From Candidatus Cloacimonadota bacterium (GTDB lineage Bacteria > Hydrothermota > E44-bin80), in assembly GCA_004375785.1 (NCBI GenBank), contig SOKM01000228.1:1-26225 (forward strand): DNA of 26,225 bases, written 5' to 3'. The position numbers and the translations under genes are program-made. The first letter of the stretch is position 1. Every line of letters begins with the position of its first letter. Shown here piece after piece: positions 1 to 6,095 of the stretch. A model generated the notes under the pieces. That model made no database searches. It saw nothing but the letters and a program-made list of their open reading frames with translations, and was not told the origin of the DNA.

Positions 1-133
1 TCATATCCATGCTTACAAGAATGTTTTTTCCCTCTATAATCTGTGCAAAACAATTTCCAATCTTCTCTGCAATCCCTTCGTTAAGTTCTTCAGGATAAAT
101 TCCCCTAATATCATACGCTTTGAAAATCGACAC
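1..133 (-). CDS. Phosphomannomutase/phosphoglucomutase, N-terminal fragment (runs off left edge)
   Basis: Only the first 44 codons are inside the window. They read VSIFKAYDIRGIYPEELNEG and onward, ending in ILVSMDM. The FKAYDIRGxYPxELxE opening is the classic N-terminus of the alpha-D-phosphohexomutase family (ManB/AlgC/PGM type), and VSMDM aligns with the family's VGRDMR segment. The start is GTG at 131-133, preceded by a strong purine-rich site GAGGGAGGG. The protein would interconvert mannose or glucose 6- and 1-phosphates for envelope sugar synthesis. It lies downstream of the HD-domain gene on the same strand, about 100 bp away across simple repeats. The active-site serine loop and sugar-binding domains lie outside the window, so the substrate cannot be judged. 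Confidence 0.85.
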   Translation of the reverse strand, partial: MSIFKAYDIRGIYPEELNEGIAEKIGNCFAQIIEGKNILVSMDM

Positions 134-169
134 TTACCCTCCCTCTTCTCTCTTCTCTGATGCTCTAAT

Positions 170-218
170 ACTCTGATATTCTGATACTCTGATTTCTCCC
201 TACTCCCTACTCCCTACT
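170..218. repeat. Short imperfect tandem repeats (8-mer x3, then 7-mer x3)
   Basis: Three 8-mers ACTCTGAT, ATTCTGAT, ACTCTGAT at 170-193 are followed by three exact 7-mers CTCCCTA at 196-216. They fill the short gap between the phosphomutase and HD genes. Similar low-complexity word repeats occur at 3029-3064 and 8052-8086, so this is a habit of the genome rather than a local accident. Confidence 0.8.
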
Positions 219-231
219 GCTTACTATCTTT

Positions 232-777
232 CTACAGTCCGAGTTCGTCAGAAATTGACCGCATACCTTTAAGGCAAATTCCAATAAACTCTTCGAGTTC
301 AAAATCTAACTCTGAACAGGTTTTAATCTGCTCCCTGTCAGCTCCAGCTGCAAAACGTTTTTCCTTGAACCTTCTCATAATAAAATCAACATCCAGATTT
401 TCTAATTTCTTTGAAGGATGCATCAATGCTGCTGCAACAATAAGCCCTGTTGTAGGGTCAATGGCATAAAGTGCTTTATCCATTACTGAGGTTCTTTCCA
501 CATTTCCCGTATGTGAAAGAATAGCCTGTAGTATCTCCTCAGAAAGTCCTTTATCCTCAAGCATTTCAACCGTTTCAAAGCCGTGTCTCGGGAAGTTATC
601 TTTTGTCGTGTCATAATCAAGGTCATGAAGAAGCCCTGCTATTGCCCATAACTCTTTATCCTTGCCAAGAAGTTCTGCTATTTCCTTCATACAGGCTTCT
701 GTTGCAAGCATATGTTTTTTTAAGTTTTTATTGGATACTTTCTCCTTGATCAGCCCAAGTGCTTCCTCTCTATCCAT
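232..777 (-). CDS. HD-domain hydrolase (HDIG-like), 181 aa
   Basis: This is a single-domain HD superfamily protein. The metal-binding pattern is visible: H22 (KKHMLATE), the HD doublet H51-D52 in AGLLHDLDYD, H65 (PRHG), H90 (ILSHTG) and a downstream D107. Such stand-alone HD proteins are phosphohydrolases acting on nucleotides or related phosphate esters in the cytosol. The substrate cannot be read from sequence. The length of about 180 residues is normal for this small family. The start ATG at 777 follows GGGAGAGG. The gene precedes a phosphohexomutase on the same strand, but simple repeats separate them, so an operon is uncertain. Confidence 0.85.
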   Translation of the reverse strand: MDREEALGLIKEKVSNKNLKKHMLATEACMKEIAELLGKDKELWAIAGLLHDLDYDTTKDNFPRHGFETVEMLEDKGLSEEILQAILSHTGNVERTSVMDKALYAIDPTTGLIVAAALMHPSKKLENLDVDFIMRRFKEKRFAAGADREQIKTCSELDFELEEFIGICLKGMRSISDELGL

Positions 778-890
778 ACCTCTCCCTTTTTTTTTTATGT
801 TTTTTAGTTATTGCATATTTTTTTAAACCGCCGAAGGGCAAATACCGTTCATCATTGATGAACCAATCCCGTTGCAAAGCTACTCACACC

Positions 891-907
891 GTTCCGAAGG
901 AACCTAC
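891..907 (-). repeat. GTAG-type REP palindrome
   Basis: Read on the minus strand this is GTAG followed by the hairpin GTTCC-TTC-GGAAC, sharing its second G with the tetranucleotide. A second perfect stem, GTTCATC-att-GATGAAC, lies nearby at 847-863. The gap 778-1086 holds these palindromes plus the REP at 977-999, and I see no gene in it. Confidence 0.6.
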
Positions 908-976
908 ACCTTTTTCCTTTTCATCTCTCTTCTATTTACTGCCTACTATCATTCTTTGTTTTCTATCTTTCATCCA

Positions 977-999
977 CGCAGGCTAAAGCCTGCGCCTAC
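977..999 (-). repeat. REP-1 palindrome (GTAG + GCAGGCTTTAGCCTGC)
   Basis: On the minus strand it reads GTAGG followed by the palindrome CGCAGGCTTTAGCCTGCG. The same unit recurs at 4830-4852, 20896-20918, 23327-23349 and 25233-25255, in both orientations. The GTAG tetranucleotide at the foot of an imperfect hairpin is the diagnostic layout of RAYT-associated REPs. No RAYT gene lies in the window. Confidence 0.85.
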
Positions 1000-1086
1000 C
1001 TTTATCCTTACTAACCTTTCTTTTAAGTTCTTATGACTTGTGCATTGGTTTTTCTTTTATCACTTTTTACTTTTAACTTGGCAGTT

Positions 1087-2214
1087 CTATTTCCACATCC
1101 CCTCTATTATTCTTCCGCAGAAACTGCACTTTCCATTTGACAACTTATTAGCTGTTATGTTATAGCCTATTCTTTTTATGAGCACCGCTCCACAACTGGG
1201 GCAGTAAGTGTTTTCTCCTTCGTGTCCTGGGACATTTCCTATGTAAACATATTGAAGCCCTACCTCCAATGAAACATCCCTTGCTAATTCGAGTGTTTTG
1301 ACGGGTGTCGGTGGAAGATTTTTAAGTTTATACATAGGATGAAATCGTGAAAAATGAAGAGGAACATCGGGTCCAAGATTTTCTAATATCCAGGTTGCCA
1401 TTTTTTTAATCTCTTTTTCATCATCATTGAGGCTCGGAACGACAAGGTTGGTTAGCTCTAAATGAACACCTTTGTTACGAAGGGTAACTAAAGCGTCAAG
1501 AACGGTTGAAAGATAGCCATGACTTATCTTAAAATATTTATCTTCATCGAAAAATTTCAAATCAATATTTGCCGCGTCAAGATACTCACATAGTTCTTCA
1601 AGCGGTTCTTCATTAATACAGCCATTGGAATGCACTGTTGTTCTAATTCCCGCCTCCTTTGCAAGTTTTGATGTATCATACATATATTCATAAAATGCTG
1701 TTGGTTCTGAATAAGTGCAGGCGATTGAGGGTGTTTTATATTCCTTTGCAAGGTTAACAACCTCCTGAGGAGAAAGTGTATAGTTTGCTGTTTCCTCTGG
1801 TCTGAACTGCGAAATTTCCCAGTTCTGACAGAACTTGCATCTGAAAGTACACCCTGCAGTTGCTATAGAAAGAACTTGTGTTTTCGGAAGAAAATGGAAT
1901 AGCGGTTTCTTTTCAATAGGGTCTATATGCACTGCACAGGGATTACCATAAGCAAGGGTATAGAGTTTTCCTTTTCTGTTTATCCTTGTTCTGCAGAAAC
2001 TCCTTTCTCCAGGCTTAAGTTTACAGAGGTTCGGACACCTGTAGCATTGAACTCTCTTTTTCTTGAGTTTTCTATAGTGTCGTGCCTCGATTGGGGATGT
2101 ATAACCTATCTCCTGTGCCTCTGCTTCTTCTTTGTCAATAAGGAACAGAGTGGAGGAAAGAACTATTGCTGTGGCAGATTTAACGAAATCCCTTCTTGAT
2201 ATACTATCTTTCAT
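1087..2214 (-). CDS. amrS: AmmeMemoRadiSam-type radical SAM enzyme with Tat leader
   Basis: This 375-aa protein has the radical SAM motif CX3CX2C at C122, C126 and C129 (GCTFRCKFCQNWE), typical of the AmrS subfamily. It also has an N-terminal cysteine cluster (C57, C60, C64, C74) and a C-terminal rubredoxin-like pair, CPSCG and CSFCG. The N-terminus carries a twin-arginine motif, SRRDFVK at residues 6-12, followed by a hydrophobic run (SATAIVLSSTLFLI) and AEAQ, so it looks like a Tat signal or a remnant of one. AmrS normally belongs to a set with Memo and AMMECR1, whose reaction is still poorly defined. Neither partner is in this window. There is no ribosome site before the ATG at 2214. A strong promoter ends 6 bp upstream, so the message is probably leaderless. 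Family assignment is firm, export is uncertain. Confidence 0.9.
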   Translation of the reverse strand: MKDSISRRDFVKSATAIVLSSTLFLIDKEEAEAQEIGYTSPIEARHYRKLKKKRVQCYRCPNLCKLKPGERSFCRTRINRKGKLYTLAYGNPCAVHIDPIEKKPLFHFLPKTQVLSIATAGCTFRCKFCQNWEISQFRPEETANYTLSPQEVVNLAKEYKTPSIACTYSEPTAFYEYMYDTSKLAKEAGIRTTVHSNGCINEEPLEELCEYLDAANIDLKFFDEDKYFKISHGYLSTVLDALVTLRNKGVHLELTNLVVPSLNDDEKEIKKMATWILENLGPDVPLHFSRFHPMYKLKNLPPTPVKTLELARDVSLEVGLQYVYIGNVPGHEGENTYCPSCGAVLIKRIGYNITANKLSNGKCSFCGRIIEGMWK

Positions 2215-2220
2215 ACAAGT

Positions 2221-2249
2221 ATTATATACAGTTTTCGCCTAAAAGTCAA
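2221..2249 (-). promoter_or_regulatory. Sigma70-type promoter of the radical SAM gene
   Basis: On the minus strand there is TTGACT (2244-2249), exactly 17 bp, then TATAAT (2221-2226). Only six bases (ACTTGT) separate the -10 box from the ATG at 2214. Transcription would therefore begin at or within a base or two of the start codon. The -35 box lies just beyond the 3' end of the upstream phosphatase gene and overlaps its last bases. Confidence 0.75.
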
Positions 2250-2991
2250 TTTTTTTCATTCGAATTTCTTTGTTTCTTTCCATTGCAGTTTGCTCATCTA
2301 TGCTTTCAACCTTCTTTAAACAAATTAAACCGTTTCTATATGGTTCAGTCTTAAGAACAAAAGGAAACTTATTCAGACTGAGGCATAACTCAAAGTCTCT
2401 CTCAGGAGCCCAGGGCATTTCAGGGTCAAAGAATTTTTGAGCACTCTCATAGCTCCTTAAATAGTCTATTGTTTTCTGGAAATCATGTGGTCTATTTTCT
2501 AAAACATTTTTCAAATATTGGGCACATAAAGTATCCTCATCAGAAGGGGCAATACCTGCTTTACCCATGCACACCAGGGATACCTCTTCAAGCTCTTTAG
2601 CAACAATATAACCAATTACTGCGTGAGCATTGACAAAGCTCCCGGTAATTATCTCATCGGCATTCTTTGCATTTACCAGGCCCTTTGTCCCCGCAGTAGT
2701 CGAGTGCACAATTACTTTATCCGAAAAATCAACATGCTCAATCTGAGTCGGTGAGTTACCATAATCAAATCCTTCTGGTTTCTTCCCTCCTCTTTCTCCC
2801 ATAAGGATATAATCGGGATTTTTCATCTTTATTTCTTTTGCTATCTCTAAATCATCCACTGGAATTATTCTCTTTGCTCCATTTCCAAAAACGTAACATG
2901 CTACAGAAAAAGCGCGAAATACATCAATAACAATCGTCAATCCACGCGCCTCCCGTGCCCCCTCAACCAATTGAAGTATTTTGATATTCAT
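2239..2991 (-). CDS. 2-phosphosulfolactate phosphatase family protein (ComB-like)
   Basis: This 250-aa protein matches the ComB family along its length. Recognisable segments are VIDVFRAFSVACYVFGNGA near the N-terminus, MGERGGKKPEGFDYGNSP, the STTAGTKG loop, ITGSFVNAHAV and VCMGKAG..SDEDTLCA. In methanogens ComB dephosphorylates (R)-2-phospho-3-sulfolactate in coenzyme M synthesis. Many bacteria carry homologues whose true substrate is unknown, and nothing else in this window belongs to a coenzyme M pathway. A possible -10 box TATAAT at 3004-3009 would give a very short leader before the ATG at 2991. There is no good Shine-Dalgarno. Its stop overlaps the promoter of the next gene. Confidence 0.85.
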   Translation of the reverse strand: MNIKILQLVEGAREARGLTIVIDVFRAFSVACYVFGNGAKRIIPVDDLEIAKEIKMKNPDYILMGERGGKKPEGFDYGNSPTQIEHVDFSDKVIVHSTTAGTKGLVNAKNADEIITGSFVNAHAVIGYIVAKELEEVSLVCMGKAGIAPSDEDTLCAQYLKNVLENRPHDFQKTIDYLRSYESAQKFFDPEMPWAPERDFELCLSLNKFPFVLKTEPYRNGLICLKKVESIDEQTAMERNKEIRMKKIDF

Positions 2992-3028
2992 AATGTTCTT
3001 TCAATTATAATGACCAATCGCAGATAAA

Positions 3029-3064
3029 GTTTGTTTAGTTTATATAGTTTATTTAGTTTGTTTT
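3029..3064. repeat. Imperfect 9-mer tandem repeat (4 units)
   Basis: Four consecutive 9-mers GTTTGTTTA, GTTTATATA, GTTTATTTA, GTTTGTTTT lie in the 277-bp gap between the PLD-like and ComB-like genes. The rest of that gap (3065-3268) holds no ORF or strong structure that I can support. Confidence 0.7.
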
Positions 3065-3268
3065 ATTGTTGCGTCCTCTAAGGCAGTTCACAGCGCAGCG
3101 TTCTATTACAGTGTAACGCCTGCCCCGTATGCCACGCCTAACTTTCCTTCTATCATATCGTGGTCATATGGGGTTAGATTACAGCCGAAGGCGTTTGTTT
3201 CACAGCAAAGCATTTGTTTACAGTTTCTCCTCGCTCTTCGCCCTTCACTCTTCTCCCTCTGTCCGCAC

Positions 3269-3802
3269 TTATGCCGGTTCCTCAAGTGGCACATAGCAGA
3301 TTCTCCTTCTCCCGCATTTACTGCACACCTCACCATCCCATATTCTAAGAAAGAGAGACCTGACATTCTTAATAAGTTCATCACTGTCTGTCAGAATCCC
3401 GATCTCAAAGTTTCTACGATTCTTTCCCTTTGCTCCAAGCCCGGCACCTGTCAGGTTTGGACTACCTATAAAGAGTTTATTCCCATCAATAAGGACACAC
3501 TTGAAATGAACCCGCAGGCATCTCCTCATCACAAAATTTTCTTCCTTACGAAGTTCATATTTTTTAAAATCTCGCAAGTAGGCTTCTGAAGGTATACCGG
3601 AATGTAAAATACGCAGTTCCACACCCCTTCCACAGAGGTCCCTGAACAACTTTAGAATTGAGATATATTTACGACCCTCTTCTATCTGCAAATCCTTAAC
3701 ATTTGCAGTAGCAATCCATACCGATTCCTTTGCACCAAATATGCCATTTAAGATAACTGATTTATAAATATCCTCGTTCTCAAGATATTGTACATCCATC
3801 AT
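3269..3802 (-). CDS. Single-HKD phospholipase D-like protein with C-terminal cysteine motif
   Basis: This 177-aa protein has one complete HKD motif, H99-x-K101-x4-D106, in VHFKCVLIDGNKLFIGSPNLT, with the GSPNLTGAG strand that follows it in PLD-type enzymes. The N-terminal half (SVWIATANVKDL) has the fold's first strand but no second HKD, so the enzyme would need to dimerise, as the nuclease Nuc does. The tail CSKCGRRRIC (C160, C163, C169) looks like a metal-binding knuckle. Likely roles are nuclease or phosphodiesterase, and I cannot choose between them. It starts 24 bp after the small membrane protein gene and is probably co-transcribed with it. No signal peptide is seen. Confidence 0.75.
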   Translation of the reverse strand: MMDVQYLENEDIYKSVILNGIFGAKESVWIATANVKDLQIEEGRKYISILKLFRDLCGRGVELRILHSGIPSEAYLRDFKKYELRKEENFVMRRCLRVHFKCVLIDGNKLFIGSPNLTGAGLGAKGKNRRNFEIGILTDSDELIKNVRSLFLRIWDGEVCSKCGRRRICYVPLEEPA

Positions 3803-3826
3803 AATTCTTTAACTTCAGTTTAACTC

Positions 3827-4192
3827 TTAACTTCTTACCTCTATTACACTACGATATTCCTTCAACAGTAAGAAAAGACCGACAACCAACAATAATGAGG
3901 CAGCAATATGAAACAAAAAGGTAGCTATGCTAAAACCATACATAAATTTTCCAAATCCTGCAAAGCCAAAAAATCGTATCGCAAAGACAGAAAAGAGGGT
4001 TGGAATATCAAGTAATAAACGAATAAACCCATATACAATTAGCAGAAGCCAACCTTTGCCTTTCTTTACTTTATACCCAAATGATGATATGACAATTATT
4101 AGAACATTAAAAATAAATGTCACAAAGTATTGTGCTAATGGTATAAGGATTCCCAGGAATTCCAGCGTATCAAAGTCAAAAGCTCTTTCCAT
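3827..4192 (-). CDS. Small multi-pass membrane protein, function unknown
   Basis: This 121-aa protein has three long hydrophobic segments, at about residues 12-36, 47-75 and 82-108, broken by basic loops (YKVKKGKG, KEYR). I recognise no family. The start is secure: AGGAGGTGAT, a near-perfect anti-Shine-Dalgarno match, lies 5 bases before the ATG at 4192. A 13-bp perfect hairpin sits just upstream of that site. The gene lies between a DUF433 gene and a PLD-like gene on the same strand and probably shares a transcript with them. Confidence 0.7.
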   Translation of the reverse strand: MERAFDFDTLEFLGILIPLAQYFVTFIFNVLIIVISSFGYKVKKGKGWLLLIVYGFIRLLLDIPTLFSVFAIRFFGFAGFGKFMYGFSIATFLFHIAASLLLVVGLFLLLKEYRSVIEVRS

Positions 4193-4217
4193 ATTGTATC
4201 ACCTCCTGAATTTTCAA

Positions 4218-4252
4218 TTTGTATTGCAACGTTTATGCTGTTGCAATACAAA
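4218..4252 (-). promoter_or_regulatory. 13-bp perfect inverted repeat in the leader of the membrane protein gene
   Basis: TTTGTATTGCAAC at 4218-4230 and its exact complement GTTGCAATACAAA at 4240-4252 flank a 9-base loop. It lies about 10 bases upstream of the Shine-Dalgarno site of the membrane protein gene. It has no T-tract on the coding strand, so it is more likely an operator or an RNA stem than a terminator. It does not match the REP families of this window. Confidence 0.5.
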
Positions 4253-4286
4253 ACCTCTAGTTTCGCTCTCCTAATTTATACTCTTA

Positions 4287-4352
4287 TTAGGGTAGCTGTG
4301 AAATAATTTCTGGATGATTTCTTACTTGAAGGGATATTATCCCTTTGTTCAT
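4287..4352 (-). pseudogene. Possible remnant of a DUF5615-type toxin after DUF433
   Basis: The DUF433 stop overlaps a new ATG (TGATG), opening a 21-codon frame reading MNKGIISLQVRNHPEIISQLP before a stop. In DUF433 modules the next overlapping gene usually encodes a PIN-like DUF5615 toxin. The segment GIISLQVRNHPEI resembles the C-terminal strand of that family (G-V-I-x-L-R followed by a P-E). This would be an internally deleted toxin gene. The match is short and could be chance. Confidence 0.25.
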
Positions 4353-4576
4353 CAAACAGCAACCTTAAATTCTGATAACTCACGGGCATAATCTAAACAA
4401 GCAGCAATTTGTTCTTTTGTTAAATCAGGAAATTCACTAATAATCTCCTCAGGGGTGCTCCCTGTAGCAAGGTATCCAAGAATAAGGCTGACAGGAATCC
4501 GAGTTCCATTAATTCTTGGCTTACCTTTAAGCACATCAGGAGTGCTTACTATAAATTTTCTCCAATCGATTTGCAT
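4352..4576 (-). CDS. DUF433 (VapB45-like antitoxin) protein
   Basis: This 74-aa protein has the full DUF433 signature: a tryptophan near the N-terminus, VLKGKPRINGTRIPVSLILGYLATGSTPEEIISEFPDLTKEQIAACLDYA. It is a winged-helix-like DNA-binding domain normally paired with a PIN-type DUF5615 toxin immediately downstream. Here the next intact gene is an unrelated membrane protein, so this antitoxin is orphaned. The start ATG at 4576 has AGGAGG 9 bases upstream, and a clear promoter lies about 100 bp further up. The protein may now regulate its own transcription unit or be a relic. Confidence 0.85.
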   Translation of the reverse strand: MQIDWRKFIVSTPDVLKGKPRINGTRIPVSLILGYLATGSTPEEIISEFPDLTKEQIAACLDYARELSEFKVAV

Positions 4577-4683
4577 ATAATAATCCTCCTTTTATATCTG
4601 TGTTTAACTAATCTTATCTGAACCTATTTCATATTTCTACCTATAGATGCATAGATTTTCTAAAACCTTTAACATTGTTTGAG

Positions 4684-4712
4684 AGTATACAATAGGGAAA
4701 ATTAAAAGTCAA
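4684..4712 (-). promoter_or_regulatory. Sigma70-type promoter for the DUF433 unit
   Basis: The minus strand reads TTGACT (4707-4712), 17 bp, TATACT (4684-4689). The start of the DUF433 gene is about 100 bp downstream. This promoter probably drives the DUF433, membrane and PLD-like genes. Confidence 0.65.
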
Positions 4713-4791
4713 GCCAATTTAAGTGAAGCCATATATCGTACATCTTCCATCATACATCCCTTATTGGATGTAATCTTTTATATTAGAGCCA

Positions 4792-4951
4792 CGCAGGCTA
4801 AAGAGACTGAGCCAAAATACCGCTTTTAGGTAGGCGCAGGCTTTAGCCTGCGAACTTAACTTCTTATAATACAATGAATTACGCAATCTAAAGGTTGCGG
4901 CTACCATGCAAAAATTCACATTTTGGCACAACCTCTAAAGCCTGCGGCTAC
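4792..4951. repeat. Composite REP element (BIME-like), copy 1
   Basis: This element of about 160 bp contains an intact plus-strand REP-1 at 4830-4852, a minus-strand variant at 4882-4904 (stem GCAACC/GGTTGC) and half-REPs at both ends. The outer ends form an imperfect inverted repeat: GCAGGCT, two variable bases, AGAG, then GCCAAAAT. It also has a 9-bp stem TGCAAAAAT at the right. A nearly identical inverted copy lies at 20771-20958. It fills most of the 385-bp gap 4577-4961, just downstream of the serine hydrolase stop. The rest of the gap holds the DUF433 promoter. Confidence 0.85.
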
Positions 4952-4961
4952 TTTCCTCGTA

Positions 4962-6095
4962 CTACATTGCTATTTTTAGACAATGATTCACAATCTGTGG
5001 TCGGATGGGTCTGAGTATATTGGGTCTTACATCAGGATGGACAGCATTGCTGAGAAAAATAATGAAAATATCTTTTTCTGGGTCAATCCAGAGTGCACAG
5101 CCCGTAAAACCAGTATGCAGCGCAGTTTTTTGAGATAATCTGCCACATCCACTGCCTTCAATAAGAAAACCAAGACTTCGCTTTTCACCTAAAACTTCCA
5201 CCTGTTCTTTAAGGAGAAAGTTAACTATTGCTGGCTTTATTACTTTATTCCCTCCCTGTAAAAGAATTCTTGCAAATGTGGCAATGTCACAAGCAGTAGA
5301 GAAAAGCCCTGCATTGCCGCTAATACCCTTAAAACAATAGAAACTATTTCCATCATGCACTTCTCCAACAATGGACTTCTCTCGCCACTTAAAAGATGGT
5401 TCATCCTTATATTTCTTACTCAGTTCTTTTTCATGTTTATTTCCAACCTCTGTTGCTACAAACCTCATCTTAAATTTTTGAGGAGGGCAAAACGAAGTGT
5501 CTATCATTTTCAGTGGTTTGAAGATATTCCTCTCTGAAAACTCCTTGAGTGCTTTACCCGTTATCCGCTCAACTATCTTTCCGAGAAGGATGTAGTCCAA
5601 ACAGCTATAAACCGGTGACTCTGCTTTCATATTCCCTATAAATTGGATTATCTCTTTCTCATATTTTGAATCGGGGTGCAAGGGACGCCTGGAATGTTGG
5701 GGATAAGCCCCAACGCTACGATAATCAATATTGGAGATGAGGTATAAGGGATACCAGGCTGGAAAGAAAGATGTATGGGTTAACAACTCAAAAATGGTTT
5801 TCCCTTCATTAATTGTCCCTTTTAATTCCGTTAGAAGACTTCCCACCTGAGTATCTAATCTTATTAATCTTGAATCAAGAAGTATTAAAATTGAAGTTGC
5901 TGTAGCAATAGGTTTTGTGAGTGATGCTATATCAAAGATGTCATCTTTTCTCATTTCCCTTTTTGTAGGTGTAAGTTCAGAAAAGCCATAAGCCTTATGA
6001 AAGATGTTATCTTCTCTGTTTCCTATAAGGATAACACATCCGGGAAAATAACCTTCTTTTATTTTTTCCTCTATGAAGTAATCGATTTTATACAT
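4962..6095 (-). CDS. Beta-lactamase-fold serine hydrolase (AmiE/class C-like)
   Basis: This 377-aa protein has the class C/esterase fold. The nucleophile motif is S58-L-T-K61 (DIASLTKPIA), motif two is Y163-S-C165 (VYSCLDYILLG) and motif three is H327-T-G329 (LHTGFTGCALW). GEVHDGNSF and GNAGLFST are typical of the subgroup that accompanies namZ. In Bacillus subtilis the comparable gene in the namZ cluster (amiE/ybbE) is described as an N-acetylmuramyl-L-alanine amidase, so peptide removal from muropeptides is a fair inference here. The third residue of motif two, usually N or D, is cysteine. No signal peptide is visible, so it probably acts in the cytosol. It starts 25 bases inside the amgK 3' end with AGAAGG as ribosome site, which indicates translational coupling. 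Confidence 0.85.
   Translation of the reverse strand: MYKIDYFIEEKIKEGYFPGCVILIGNREDNIFHKAYGFSELTPTKREMRKDDIFDIASLTKPIATATSILILLDSRLIRLDTQVGSLLTELKGTINEGKTIFELLTHTSFFPAWYPLYLISNIDYRSVGAYPQHSRRPLHPDSKYEKEIIQFIGNMKAESPVYSCLDYILLGKIVERITGKALKEFSERNIFKPLKMIDTSFCPPQKFKMRFVATEVGNKHEKELSKKYKDEPSFKWREKSIVGEVHDGNSFYCFKGISGNAGLFSTACDIATFARILLQGGNKVIKPAIVNFLLKEQVEVLGEKRSLGFLIEGSGCGRLSQKTALHTGFTGCALWIDPEKDIFIIFLSNAVHPDVRPNILRPIRPQIVNHCLKIAM

Noticed and set aside
759..986. 75-codon plus-strand frame
   Set aside because: Low-complexity translation of a pyrimidine-rich gap with palindromes, overlapping the HD gene start.
3106..3384. 92-codon minus-strand frame over the PLD gene end
   Set aside because: Overlaps the well-supported HKD gene in another frame and has no protein-like composition.
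4962..6095. Antibiotic-resistance beta-lactamase
   Set aside because: No signal peptide, HTG in place of KTG, and an operon with peptidoglycan-recycling genes all point to a muropeptide hydrolase.
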